Assembly (NCBI RefSeq): GCF_000003815.2
Contig: NC_049987.1
Span: 15,531,086 to 15,595,085, forward strand
Length of the DNA: 64,000 nucleotides
DNA from: Branchiostoma floridae
Taxonomy: Eukaryota; Chordata; Leptocardii; Amphioxiformes; Branchiostomatidae
Direction of reading: 5' to 3'
Part shown: positions 53,601 through 61,855 of the stretch, in pieces
Position numbering within the stretch: position 1 is the stretch's first letter
Layout of the letters: each line of letters opens with the position of its first letter
Program-made: the position numbers and the translations under genes
Notes under the pieces: model-generated
The model's input: the letters and a program-made list of their open reading frames with translations, nothing else
Database searches by the model: none
What the model was told of the DNA's origin: nothing

Positions 53601-55973
53601 ACAGTTACATTGATTAAAGTTGTACGATGTTTACGTATAACAACCCACCCTACGTCCCTATGATCTTTGTCTTTATAAATATTAGAATTTAGCAACACAG
53701 GATTCGAGTGAATTTCTGTCTTTTTATGTCAAAGTTGGATAGATCAAGAGGCCACTGCGGAGGCGAACCCGGCCACGGACCTACACCCTGTTGTGTTAAC
53801 GGCATTCAGGGAACACGGCTGGTCACTCCATCTGCTGAAAGGACTACAGAAAATCATAAATCATCGGATTTCTCTCATGGAATTGTCATCATTTATGTAT
53901 ATCAGGCAATAACCCTTGTGTAGTTGCCTACAATCTGGCCTTGCACTGCATTTGTCAGCCATTAGCCAATCAGTTACCAACCAATCACGTTACCGCTTAA
54001 AGTAAAGAAGTGTCGTGACTGGCTGTTTTTTCTAACCAACAGAAGAGAAGGTATCTGACGGGTCGCCAACATGCAAGGCCAGGGTTATGGCTTGATATAT
54101 AGAAGGCCTATATATAGGCCTAGCATAAGAGGATGTTAAATTCATTAATGTTTCGTTTGTTTACAACTTTTTATCTTTTATGTTAAAGCTGGTGTCTAGA
54201 ATGCTGTCGTTCGATGATTATCACGGCTTTACATAATCGAGTTTGATAATGAATTAGAGTTTGTATACATCTATGGTGATTTGATAGACTTATGTTTGTA
54301 GCAGTGTTCTTATTCGTTTAATTATAATGTGTGTTTTTTTCTTTTCAAAGGTCCAAAGGTTTCTTATACAGCCTTGTGGAGGGATGATGGGCGTTGTGGC
54401 ACGGATTTCCCAGCCCCAGGAGCGAACCCCGGCCAGTGTGACCCTAAGTCAGATAGGCACTGTTGTTCTACTGAGGGATGGTGTGGGGCTTCACCAGCTC
54501 ACTGCACCTGCGACGGCTGTAAGGACTATCGTCCAGGTGTGGCATTATTTCCGAGTCATAATGTTGTCTTAAAAAGTACCAGGCTTGGATGTTGTCAAAA
54601 CTAATGGTTATGATTTGTTTTGAAAATTGAATAATGTTTGTACTGCAATTTGTTAATGACACGAGGTACCTCCCACACAATATGCAAAAGAGGTTTATCT
54701 GGGACAATATCACATGGCACTCTCAACAAAGAACCATACTCGGAAGCCAGCCTATAGCAAACAGAAATCATCTTTCTCCATAAAGCTATCAGATGAGTGT
54801 TGACAATGGCTTGGTACATAATATATGTATCAAATTCTTGTTTCTTATACAGCTAAGTTTAGAGCTGACGGACGGTGTGGAACGGAGTTCCCAGCCCCAG
54901 GAGCGAACCCCGGCCAGTGTAACCCTGTGTCAGACAGACCCTGTTGTTCCAAGTACGGATGGTGTGGGGCAACATCAGCTCACTGCACCTGCGACGACTG
55001 TATGGACTATCGTCCAGGTATGGCATTATTTTCGAGTCATAATGTTGTCTTAAAAAGGTACCAGGTTATGATGTTGTAAAAACTAACGGGGTACTATCTA
55101 AAAGTTTAAAAAAATTGCCACAATGACATGCAGTAGACTTATTAACGCTAGTTTAACAAAGGTTTTCTATAAAGGATAGTCTGACACAATGGAAAAATAT
55201 TAGAATTAGCATTTAGGCGTAAGGCCATACTGATAGTCTCCAAGCTGACCCTACGGTGCCTTAGAGATACTAGTAGTATCAAAGCTGGCCAAGGAGTATA
55301 GCTGGCACCGGGCCCTACGGTGCCTAAGAGATAGTATCAAAGCTGGCCAAGGAGTATAGCCAGCACAGGGCCTTACGGTGCCTTAGAGATAGCATCAAAG
55401 CTGGCCAAGGAGTATAGCCGGCCCCGATACTATCTCTAAGGCACCGTAGGGCCCGGTGCCAGCTATACTCCTTGGCCAGCTTTGATACTACTAGTATCTC
55501 TAAGGCACCGTAGGGTCAGCTTGGAGACTATCAGTATGGCTTTACGCCTAAATGCTAATTCTAATATTTCTCCCTTGTGTCAGACTATCCTTTATAGAAA
55601 ACCTTTGTTAAACTAGCGTTAATAAGTCTACTGCATGTCATTGTGGCAACGGTTACAACATCGTGCAGTATGAAATACTACTGTATAATTATATAGAAGC
55701 TATTACCTCTTTTATCTGCTTTTAGATTGCCTGATTGGAGATGGAACATCTTACCGAGGAACAGTCTCTGTGACGGAAACAGGCAGGACGTGTCAACGCT
55801 GGGACAGTCAGGCACCTCACCAACACCAAAGCACGGCCGCTAATTATCCGTCATCCGGACTGGAGGAGAACTACTGCCGGAATCCGGACGGCGAACCCGG
55901 GGTTTGGTGCTATACCACTGATCGCGAAAAGAGGTTTGAACTGTGTGACGTACCATTATGTGGTAAGCTTTGA
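35973..55973 (+). CDS. Multidomain secreted MACPF protein, copy B: MACPF, FAMeT-like, Cys-rich, 8 hevein-like, kringle
   Basis: Gene model assembled by eye from splice sites, phase and similarity to copy A. Order: N-terminal exons N1-N6 (35973-38629), thirteen MACPF exons (40738-47148), a FAMeT-like exon (48039-48246), a gap, the end of another exon (48790-48852), a Cys-rich exon (49695-49943), eight hevein-like exons (50074-55017) and a kringle exon ending at TGA 55971-55973. AATAAA at 56199-56204 is a suitable polyadenylation signal. The start was placed at the Met preceding a hydrophobic stretch; an upstream in-frame Met at 35919 lies before a likely acceptor (35963) and is less attractive. 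The protein would be secreted or membrane-anchored, carry a pore-forming domain and end in a sugar- or protein-binding tail. The weak point is 48247-49694, where the gap and a phase mismatch (phase 0 leaving 48852, phase 1 needed at 49695) imply at least one unseen exon. Whether all modules lie in one transcript is inferred. Confidence 0.75.
36114..36279. mobile_element. Foldback MITE in copy B intron 1
   Basis: A near-perfect hairpin of about 75-base arms: ataatctccaagcatatctt at the left and aagatctgcttggagattaa at the right. The loop is tttccgcgatggcgaatga. Confidence 0.8.
38713..39013 (+). repeat. Dispersed repeat pair, copy 2
   Basis: Same element as 33714-34006, in the copy B intron after exon N6. 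The ends tttaccttc and gaaggtaaa form short inverted termini. Confidence 0.75.
39239..40714. mobile_element. piggyBac-like non-autonomous element
   Basis: It starts CCCTCAAACACCCGAGTGGG right after TTAA (39235-39238). Its far end is the inverted form (cccactcgg ... cgggtgcttgaggg), followed by ATAA. Both ends carry the palindromic ggggtcc/ggacccc motif. The TTAA target and CCC...GGG ends fit the piggyBac superfamily. The centre is a gap of 574 bases, so any transposase would be hidden there. It sits in the copy B intron before the first MACPF exon. Confidence 0.65.
39465..40038. other. Assembly gap, 574 N, with duplicated flanks
   Basis: About 77 bases (gtacaatactgtggaaacta onward) occur on both sides. 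Lies inside the piggyBac-like element. Confidence 1.
40738..47148 (+). CDS. Copy B MACPF domain block, 13 exons
   Basis: Exons: 40738-40850, 41033-41180, 41273-41355, 41861-41967, 42112-42307, 42746-42994, 43234-43329, 43609-43702, 44452-44589, 44891-44970, 45485-45569, 46206-46292 and 47060-47148. All thirteen lengths equal those in copy A. The signature YGTHFIKSAKFGG is in the fifth exon. The sixth, the longest, encodes an amphipathic segment (STGFKDTFTEWLKSIPTYPK) that is almost identical in both copies. The end of the fifth exon is the most changed part: NAAGHAGVESSSGSS against NAGGHFGMGMSSGSA. Introns share patches of sequence with copy A, so the duplication was genomic, not retroposed. 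The intron before the twelfth exon carries a MITE that copy A lacks, and the next intron contains a gap. Confidence 0.88.
45870..46108. mobile_element. Short-TIR MITE, copy 2, in a copy B intron
   Basis: The ends are ccccctttcactagg and gtctagtggaaaggggg. It matches 26674-26895. The orthologous copy A intron (6089-6447) has the flanking sequence (ttttgact and gctgcgt) without the element, so it inserted after the A/B duplication or was lost from A. Confidence 0.75.
46508..46973. other. Assembly gap, 466 N, in a copy B intron
   Basis: Between the twelfth and thirteenth MACPF exons. Confidence 1.
47780..47913 (-). mobile_element. tRNA-derived SINE in the intron after the last copy B MACPF exon
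   Basis: The minus strand reads GCGTGGCGCAATTGGCAGCG (A box), GAGTTCGAATCC (B box) and then the tail gtgccctttacacgac. The corresponding copy A sequence lacks it. Confidence 0.65.
48039..48852 (+). CDS. Copy B FAMeT-like beta-sandwich segment, interrupted by a gap
   Basis: Exon 48039-48246 (phase 2 in, phase 0 out) follows the last MACPF exon in frame and contains GDIFVVFSAIP and STWYHLQISFQGVALYK. After the gap (48420-48789) an open segment 48790-48852 reads VRGGTVLKDGKCVEDVTRVV before a gtgagc donor. Together these resemble the farnesoic acid O-methyltransferase-like domain (Methyltransf_FA), a beta-sandwich fold which, despite its name, is often an extracellular recognition module. The assignment rests on general pattern only. 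The middle of the domain is probably hidden in the gap. Copy A has no trace of this exon. Confidence 0.5.
48420..48789. other. Assembly gap, 370 N, probably hiding part of a copy B exon
   Basis: The open segment that follows begins inside the gap. Confidence 1.
49695..49943 (+). CDS. Copy B cysteine-rich module (growth-factor-receptor/furin-like)
   Basis: A 249-base exon, phase 1 at both ends, reads from CIPMSSGSKLNTECRSCKHF through VTCRCKDFVFHNDDGSSRCV to ALGSDGRTCT. The paired Cys pattern with DG turns resembles the cysteine-rich repeats of growth factor receptors and furin-like modules. The acceptor is cag at 49692-49694 and the donor is gtaggt at 49944. An alternative acceptor upstream (near 49675) would add a few residues. 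It links the FAMeT-like segment to the hevein-like array and is the first of the phase 1-1 modules. The preceding exon is unresolved. Confidence 0.62.
50074..50232 (+). CDS. Hevein-like module H1 (copy B)
   Basis: 159-base exon, phase 1-1, KFRADARCG...CCSSGGWCGATEAHCTCNGC. Eight cysteines with CC-x5-C-x6-C spacing as in hevein (type 1 chitin-binding) domains. The donor is gtaagt directly after the Tyr codon, so this exon is two codons shorter than the others; the Arg codon is completed by H2. Acceptor cag at 50071-50073. Confidence 0.8.
50565..50729 (+). CDS. Hevein-like module H2 (copy B)
   Basis: 165-base exon, phase 1-1, KWRADSRCG...CCSTEGWCGASAAHCTCDGC, all eight cysteines present. The acceptor is acag before GTAAGTGG and the donor is gtatgg. 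The following intron contains a tRNA-derived SINE at 50775-51075. Confidence 0.82.
50775..51075 (+). mobile_element. tRNA-derived SINE in the H2-H3 intron
   Basis: The head looks like a tRNA (A box tggcgtaactggtaaagcg, B box gttcgatcc). A shared body follows (gtgcccttgggaaaggcact, cacttcacccaggtg) and the tail is A-rich. The same element is at 32455-32695. Confidence 0.75.
51194..51358 (+). CDS. Hevein-like module H3 (copy B)
   Basis: 165-base exon, phase 1-1, KWRADSRCG...CCSTEGWCGATAAHCTCDGC. Closest in sequence to H2. The intron after it shares a recurring block (tatctgggacaatatc near 51512) with the introns after H1, H4, H5 and H7, so exon and intron were duplicated together. Confidence 0.82.
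51662..51826 (+). CDS. Hevein-like module H4 (copy B)
   Basis: 165-base exon, phase 1-1, KWRADHRCGTRFPAPG...CCSSGGWCGSTPTHCTCDDC. This is the most divergent copy, with SGG before WCG as in H1. Donor gtatgg at 51827. The long reading frame continuing from this exon to 52350 runs through intron sequence and is not taken as coding. Confidence 0.8.
   Translation, partial: LSGELTIVAERVSQPQERTPASVTQSQIGPVVPVGDGAVLHQLTAPATIVGIIV
52530..52700 (+). CDS. Hevein-like module H5 (copy B), shifted donor
   Basis: Exon reads ALWRDDGRCGTDFQASG...CCSTEGWCGASPAHCTCHGC, phase 1-1. The usual donor after CGTCTAG is gcacag instead of gtatgg. The next GT, six bases further (gtaccc, 52701), keeps the phase and would add two codons; use of the GC site is the alternative. 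Paired with H7, which shares the ALWRDDGRCG start. Poly-G and poly-C runs at about 52750-52793 lie in the intron. Confidence 0.76.
53107..53271 (+). CDS. Hevein-like module H6 (copy B)
   Basis: 165-base exon, phase 1-1, KFRADGHCGTEFPALG...CCSKYGWCGATSAHCTCDDC. Nearly identical to H8. It has a tyrosine two residues before the conserved Trp of WCG, where hevein has a ligand-stacking Trp. Donor gtatgg at 53272. Confidence 0.82.
53735..53794 (+). pseudogene. Broken hevein-like exon remnant
   Basis: Between H6 and H7 a short open stretch reads RSRGHCGGEPGHGPTPCC, which resembles the first half of a hevein-like module up to the double cysteine. Directly after the CC codons the sequence becomes the dispersed repeat that also starts at 56560. 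The simplest reading is a further module interrupted and lost. The stretch is too short for certainty. Confidence 0.35.
53796..54333 (+). repeat. Dispersed repeat interrupting the hevein-like array
   Basis: A direct copy of 56560-57101, from ttaacggcatt to cttataatgtg. It includes ctgctgaaaggactacag and gctggtgtctagaatgctgt. Its left edge falls directly after the CC codons of the broken module at 53735. Confidence 0.75.
54372..54536 (+). CDS. Hevein-like module H7 (copy B)
   Basis: 165-base exon, phase 1-1, ALWRDDGRCGTDFPAPG...CCSTEGWCGASPAHCTCDGC. Near-identical to H5, and the intron that follows is also near-identical to the one after H5. Donor gtgtgg at 54537. Confidence 0.82.
54853..55017 (+). 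CDS. Hevein-like module H8 (copy B)
   Basis: 165-base exon, phase 1-1, KFRADGRCGTEFPAPG...CCSKYGWCGATSAHCTCDDC, near-identical to H6. Last hevein-like module before the kringle. A 535-base foldback element occupies most of the following intron. Confidence 0.82.
55115..55649. mobile_element. Large nested foldback element between H8 and the kringle exon
   Basis: The outer arms (ttgccacaatgacatgcagt ... and its inverse ending ttgtggcaa) enclose an inner foldback of the MITE family (gatagtctccaagctgac ... gtcagcttggagactatc). The left part holds about three tandem copies of a roughly 60-base unit with ggccaaggagtatagc. Confidence 0.82.
55726..55973 (+). CDS. Kringle domain, likely terminal exon of copy B
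   Basis: The exon encodes a complete kringle with all six cysteines: DCLIGDGTSYRG, CQRWDSQAPHQH, NYCRNPDGEPGVWCYTTD and FELCDVPLCG. It enters in phase 1 as the hevein-like exons do. Two ends are possible: read-through to TGA at 55971-55973 (ending CGKL), or splicing at gtaagc (55963) to exons not seen here. AATAAA at 56199 supports the first. Kringles bind lysine-rich proteins or membranes in other families; the ligand here is unknown. Confidence 0.85.
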
Positions 55974-56559
55974 TTCTATAACCTTAGATAAGGACTGAAT
56001 GTTTGTTCTGTCTTAGGCCATGTTGATTTGATTATATGGATGACATCCTGGCTCGCATCAATTTTCGGCCGTTTCCAAAAAAAAAAAGGTTTTCGACCAC
56101 ACAGTAAATTGTGCAAAGCAGCTGTAGAGTGAGCACATATATGCCGTAGATTGAAAAAAAGTATCAGAAAGCAGATAACTAATGCTGTAGAATGCCAAAA
56201 TAAAGATGTAGTAATTAGAAAATATTTGTTTTTATCTAATTAAAAAATTTCAATTTCTAATAACTACAGATCATTAGTAGATATCAATTTGCGCAAAAGT
56301 GAGTTTGTAGCTTTCATCATTATGCACATGAAAAACATACTTTCATTGCAGTGGTATGTACCAAAGTGCTGTACTTTGTCATTGAAAAAATAATATTAGG
56401 GGCAATAAAACCTGATGACGTCATCCATGTGGCAAAAAAAGCAGATTTAGACTTCTTTCATGCCCATCTATCAATATTCGTTACGGCTCCATTCTTTCTT
56501 AATTCATTAATGAAAAAACAAAGGAAAGTCAAAATGCCAATTTAGCCAACCCTGAAACC

Positions 56560-57101
56560 TTAACGGCATTTAGGGAACACGACGGGTCACTCTATCTGCT
56601 GAAAGGACTACAGAAAGTCATACATCATCGAATTTCTCTCATGGAATTGTCATCATTTATGTATATCAAGCAATAACGTTAACCCTTGTGTACTTGCCTA
56701 CAAGCTGGCCTTGCACTGCATTTGTCAGCCATCAGGCAATCAGTTACCAACCAACCAATCACGTTACCGCTTACAGTAAAGAAGTGTCGTCATTGGCTGT
56801 TTTTTCTAACCAACAGAAGGGAAGGTATCTGACCGGTCGCCAACATGCAAGGCCAGGGTTATAGCTTGATACATAGAAACGAGTGGCCTAGCATAAGAGG
56901 ATTTGAAAGTCATTAATGTTTCGTTTGTTTACAATGTCTTTTATCTTTTATGTTAATGCTGGTGTCTAGAATGCTGTCGTTCGATGATTATCACGGCTTT
57001 AGATAATCGGGTTTGATAATGAATTAGAGTTTGTCTATATCTATGGTGATTTGATAAACTTATGTTTGTAGATTTATTCTTATTTGTTTACTTATAATGT
57101 G
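56560..57101 (+). repeat. Dispersed repeat, second copy, after the kringle exon
   Basis: Direct copy of 53796-54333 with small differences. It lies in the likely 3' flank of copy B. Confidence 0.75.
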
Positions 57102-57110
57102 TTTGATATA

Positions 57111-57318
57111 CAAGGGTCAGTCAGAAAATAATGCCATAAGTATCATGACAGGTTCGTTTTTAATGAAATGTGTTGTAATTTGGCACACATGTTAATAAGG
57201 AACATACCTCCTTGTTTATTGAGACTGTTAAATTTATCAATTTGTTGTCCGGATTTTTATGAGCAAATGAGTTGATTTCAAGATGAATGAAGACGCCCTT
57301 ACTTTCTGACTTACTTCG
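57111..57318. mobile_element. Possible mariner-type MITE
   Basis: Left end caagggtcagtcagaaaata after TA. The right end read inverted is cgaagtaagtcagaaagtaa, before TA. The TA flanks and these termini fit the Tc1/mariner group. About 208 bases, no coding capacity. Confidence 0.5.
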
Positions 57319-57847
57319 TATCATTTGAGAATAATACGATGTTAATGATGGGTATGAATCCGTAAGATTGCCAGATTTGGTCTACATCAATGAAAAATTT
57401 ATGAACTGTAAGGTTTGTATAGCCTCTACCAGGCTCCGTGGTAAAATATAATAAATATTTTCACTCTGTCACATGTTTTAACAACTACTTCTGTCGCCTA
57501 ACATGTTTGTCCGTTTTGTATTGTTGACACTTGAGGTGTATTTCCGGCGGTGGCGTTTTATGAATTTTTCGTGTTGTATTTCTGATATTTGTTTCCACAA
57601 TAAAGTACAATGAATGTTGTCCTGAACTATTTGTAGGTTTCGTACATTTTACGTGGCAGAGAATCACTGCTTGATTTCGATGGTGTAGCGAGTTTCACTT
57701 CCTCTTTAAGATCTTTTCTGACTGGCATTGACCTAAAGTTACCAGAGAACCATCATGCCTTGCCTCTTGCAGGTTGCATTGAGATACGTATTTGTAAATT
57801 TGTAATCTGTAAAAGGTAATCTATACTTTATGTGCAGATGTTTATTT

Positions 57848-57848
<1 letters not shown>

Positions 57849-57881
<33 letters not shown>

Positions 57882-57926
57882 CAAAAAGAGAGAGAGAGAG
57901 GAGAGAAAGAAAGACAGAAGGAGAGA
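57849..57926. repeat. GA-rich microsatellite
   Basis: Runs of gaga with interruptions, which produce an artificial Arg/Glu reading frame. Confidence 0.9.
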
Positions 57927-58895
57927 GAGCGTCAGGTCAAATTACATTGATGTATGTTACGACCGCCCAAAGAAAAGTGCATGAACAAGAGATACATGAT
58001 TTACGTATGCCCTTAAATCAACAACTAAAACAAAGCATCGTTTTAAAATGTGGCAATAAAATCATGATATCAGTTGACGATCTCACAGTCGCGCACTGCA
58101 TGACGGTTTGTGTCGATACAAAGATGGCGACCTTGCAGAGGTGGGCGAGAAGACTACGTACTAGCTCGTTGTTTGTAGTTTCACCGATTTTCATGTAAGT
58201 ATTTGAGCACAGACATGAGATCTGTTGGTATTACGTTCGAATATGGCATTGTAACTTTTAAGTTGACCTATACAAGCTACCCTTCTATGTACCTTCACTG
58301 CTACCAGCGAATAGGGGAGGGGGGCTTTGTATTCAATTAGCTCCATCTCTTCTTTCTTCTGATCAATTTCTTCTTTATGTTTGTACCTACAGTATTAAGA
58401 TATAAAATCTACACAGTTTTCAAGCTGTTACATAGATCGCAAGCTTCCAAGTTCAATGATTTCCGTCTGTCATTGAGACAATAGCAAAACATGTATTATC
58501 TGTAACTAACGATATCCTTTGATGAAATGTTGAATGTTCCCAGGTCGTGACTAGACGTCTGTAAATCTAATTAATTACAAGGCACGAAAGTTTACAACGC
58601 TTACGCTTGGCGTCTTGCGTTGCGAATCGTCTACACTCTGTGATTTTTGTACGTCTACCATGTTGTATCTTGCGGATGTATCCAAGCAGATGTTTTCAAG
58701 GACGTTGAATGGAAGCTCCTTGCTATTTCGTGCCGCGAGTTAGTTTTTTTTAATGGTTATTAACAAACTGTTAAGAATACAATGTAAGAAAAATAGTACT
58801 AAATGCAGAAACAGAAGCAAAACGCTGACAATGATCCGGATGCTTACATCTGAAGCCAGGCATCCCATCAGGCATTTTGTGGATTAAGTATTACT

Positions 58896-59003
58896 ACGTG
58901 AGTGAGTAAGTGAGTGAGTGAGTGAGTGAGTGAGCGAGTGAGCGAGTGAGCGAGTGAGTGAGTGAGTGAGTGAGTGAGTGAGTGAGTGAGTGAGTGAGTG
59001 AAT
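58896..59003. repeat. GTGA tetranucleotide microsatellite
   Basis: About 26 units of gtga with three gtgagcga variants. Confidence 0.95.
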
Positions 59004-59211
59004 GAGTAATAGTGAGAGTTAGTGAGATTAAAAGCAAACCACACTTACGTACGTGTCACTGTTTTTGCCGGTGCGTCAGCACCGGCTTTGAGACGGGAGA
59101 AGCGGTTCTTTCAACCATTCATTTCGTTTGCATGGATGCATGGATGTGTGGATCGGTTAATTTAACCAAACCCTTCTAATAGCCCTTCTATTCGCGTGAT
59201 TGCGTAATCGA

Positions 59212-59302
59212 TGAAGCGTGGCCGAATGGTGTAAGGCGCTGAGTGCAGATAGCGGTTTGCTTTTGCAGCCGTAGATCGTGGGTTCGAACCCCTCTTGTAA
59301 CA
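59212..59302 (+). pseudogene. tRNA-like sequence
   Basis: It has a D-arm region like tRNA-Ser/Leu (tggccgaatggtgtaaggcg) and a B box (gggttcgaaccc) at tRNA spacing. The acceptor ends do not pair well and no clear anticodon stem forms, so I call it a tRNA pseudogene or SINE head. Confidence 0.4.
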
Positions 59303-60032
59303 ATTTTTTTCTTTGTTAGACAAATCTCAAATAATTCTTTTTAATAGAAGACAGATCAGTTCAGTAATTCTTTGCTTAAAAACTATTTTTCATGTGATTT
59401 TGTTTAACATCCAGGCTTTTTCCAAAATACGCACCGGCCAGCTTTTTTCAGAAGCTTTCTTGTTTAATAAGTGCTGGGTCTCGACAACATAGGCTTTTGC
59501 AAGGTGGTAAACATGTTTATTTGTCAATGTCTTATAATAAGGAAAGCGTTAAGCAGTAATTAAATGTATTCAGTAAGCATAAGTCTGCTTGAATAAGCTA
59601 GATATGACATGTTTGTTTCATCTTTTCAAAATCGTGAAAACGACAATAGTACCCCTAAATAATTGAAATGTACTGCAGAATCTTTTTGTATTTAATTGAC
59701 AGTTGCACATGGCGAACGCAACTGATTTGTTTGTATATACATACACACCATAAGAGAAACCATACGCTTTGATTCCTTTTTATCTTATACCTTCCTAGAA
59801 GCGACAAAAAGTTGAACCTGTACATACTAATATGTAAATTAATCTCTGTAGAAATGTTGCCTTCAATCATCGCTATGACCTGTGTTTAGCCGTCACGTGT
59901 AGCAGTTTTATAGTAAGTGTAAACTCTGGCTTGGAACTCTTGCTAAACAACTTTGATAAATTGCTTCTGTTAGGAAAGTTATTGGACTCTAGCTGGACAG
60001 ACGAATTCTTGATTGCTGATTTCGTTGTTCGT

Positions 60033-60867
60033 CTAATACAGCTCATTTTTCTTCTTTTGCTCCAGCCTCAGATCGCCATTTTTCTGTTCCAGTTCCAGTT
60101 TTTGTGTCCCTTGATCGTGATAAATCTGACGTACAATGCCTTCCATTTCAGAGGGTGAATAACGCGGCTTTGAGTGTTTTTCCTGGACACGGTTGCTATC
60201 AGTGGACACCCAGCCACGTTGTTCGTGCTCTGTGGTTGTCTCCCATGTATCCGTAGCGGTGGCTATCTTCTGGAAAGCCTGAAATTGCTCACGTTTCAGT
60301 GACAGTCGCTCCTGTACAAGTGTACAGTTGGTGGTTCATACGATCACGTTCAAGAGACAGTTGTTCTTTTTTGACTTCCGCATCCAAGCTTGCCAGCTTC
60401 AGCTGCTGGCTTTCCCGGTCACGTTCCAAAGCCAACCGTTCCTTTTCAACTTCCAGATCTTTACTTGCCACATTTAGGCGTTGTTTTTCAACATCACGAT
60501 TAGCTTCCAGTCTCTGGCCTTCTAACTTAAGGCGTTCAATTTCAAGTGCTGTTTTGTGTGATCCATCTAGGTAAAGGAAAAAGCCTACGACGCCTATAAG
60601 GATGATTGTGATAATCCCAATGATAGCCAGAGCTATAAATTGACGGTTACTGAGATTGATGAAATAAATCAAAAGTATGATTGCGATTAGTAAAGCTATA
60701 TAGATGGGCCACATTTGCATGGCGTTAAATGCGTAGCTCAAGAAATAGGCACTATCCATTGTGTACAATCGGTCTTTGGTGAACATGAAACAAAACAAAA
60801 ACAACAACAAAATTGTAATGTACAGTATCTTTTGAAGCTGTGTAAATACGCAATGGACTTCTATCAC
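60033..60867 (-). pseudogene. Three-pass membrane protein with C-terminal coiled coil, one frame break
   Basis: A minus-strand frame from 60867 encodes hydrophobic segments ILYITILLLFLFCFMF, IYIALLIAIILLIYFI and ALAIIGIITIILIGVVGFF. Charged heptads with repeated ERLALERDRE and EQLSLERDRM follow. The frame ends at about 60289, but from about 60320 a neighbouring frame continues the same pattern (VQERLSLKREQFQAFQKIAT) to TAG at 60033-60035. One small indel or sequencing error separates them, so the full protein would be near 275 residues. No intron is evident. The family is not recognised. The repeats within the coil suggest internal duplication of a unit of about 23-29 residues. Confidence 0.5.
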
Positions 60868-61855
60868 ATTTCATATTTCAGGAAATGATGAAAAATGTAC
60901 AGTTGCGTTTGAATGTACTTTGTGCAGAGACAAAATGCACAACGCCCTCATGCGGCCTCAAGATGCAGTGCACGGTTCGACCTGGCACGCAAATTGGTTG
61001 ATCATTAAAAGATATACGAATAATGTGACGCCTTCTTTGACCTTGTATACCCAGGGGCACCATACCAGAGTAAGGACACCCCAAATGACGTTATACTTCA
61101 TTAAATGAGAAAAAAACAATATGCACAACCTCTAGTGGTTATATCTTCAGCTTTGAAATATGGGGGGGGGGGGGGTGAAACATGACCATGATGATGTCCG
61201 TAAGACGGAGAATACGTTTTTGAGGCGTACATATTTACCAAGGTTGTCCTTCAATATCATCATGCACACCTATGGTAACTTATTAATCATGTCAACATAG
61301 CCGTGCATGATGTAAACTGACTGAAAATGAAACCTTGGTAAATAGAGAGAGAGAGAACTTTATTGCGGGACAATTGTAAATATGTTCGTCTGTGGAAATA
61401 CACGGGGTAAGGCAGAGCAAAAAAAATCAAGGAAATACGTCCCGCTAAAGAGCACGATTGTACTATAAGATTAGTTTCTACCAAACTCCGTAGGTGCCTG
61501 GAAATAGAAAAAATTGGGCAAATAGACCGAATGATAATACGACAGAGGATTAAGCCGGCTAGAGCTACAGGACCCAACCTAAGTAGAGACTAAGTACGAA
61601 AACCACCCAATAATTTCAGCTAACACAATACTATCACACTTCAAGCTGAAAGCCGCACACTAACATCAATGGAAGATTGGTTAAGGTCTCATTGATGTAT
61701 TACTCCGAGTGGGTACCCTAAAATAGATGTTAAAACAGCTTAGTATACCGAACTCCTCAGTTGAAATGTAGGGACAAGGTTGAACTACGGTTGCACATAT
61801 TAAGCAATTAAGCTAGACATGCCCAAAATTTTAAGTAGCGATAACATTAGCTCGT

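Larger units (their letters stand above)
57319..60032. other. Intergenic
   Basis: Two microsatellites, a tRNA-like sequence and a perfect small hairpin (gccggtgcgtcagcaccggc, 59069-59088). No exon is recognised. Confidence 0.4.

Noticed and set aside
57830..58198. 122-residue Arg/Glu-rich frame
   Set aside because: Translation of the GA microsatellite.
59069..59088. Perfect 8-bp stem hairpin resembling a histone 3' stem-loop
   Set aside because: Sequence does not match the histone stem-loop, and no histone gene is nearby.
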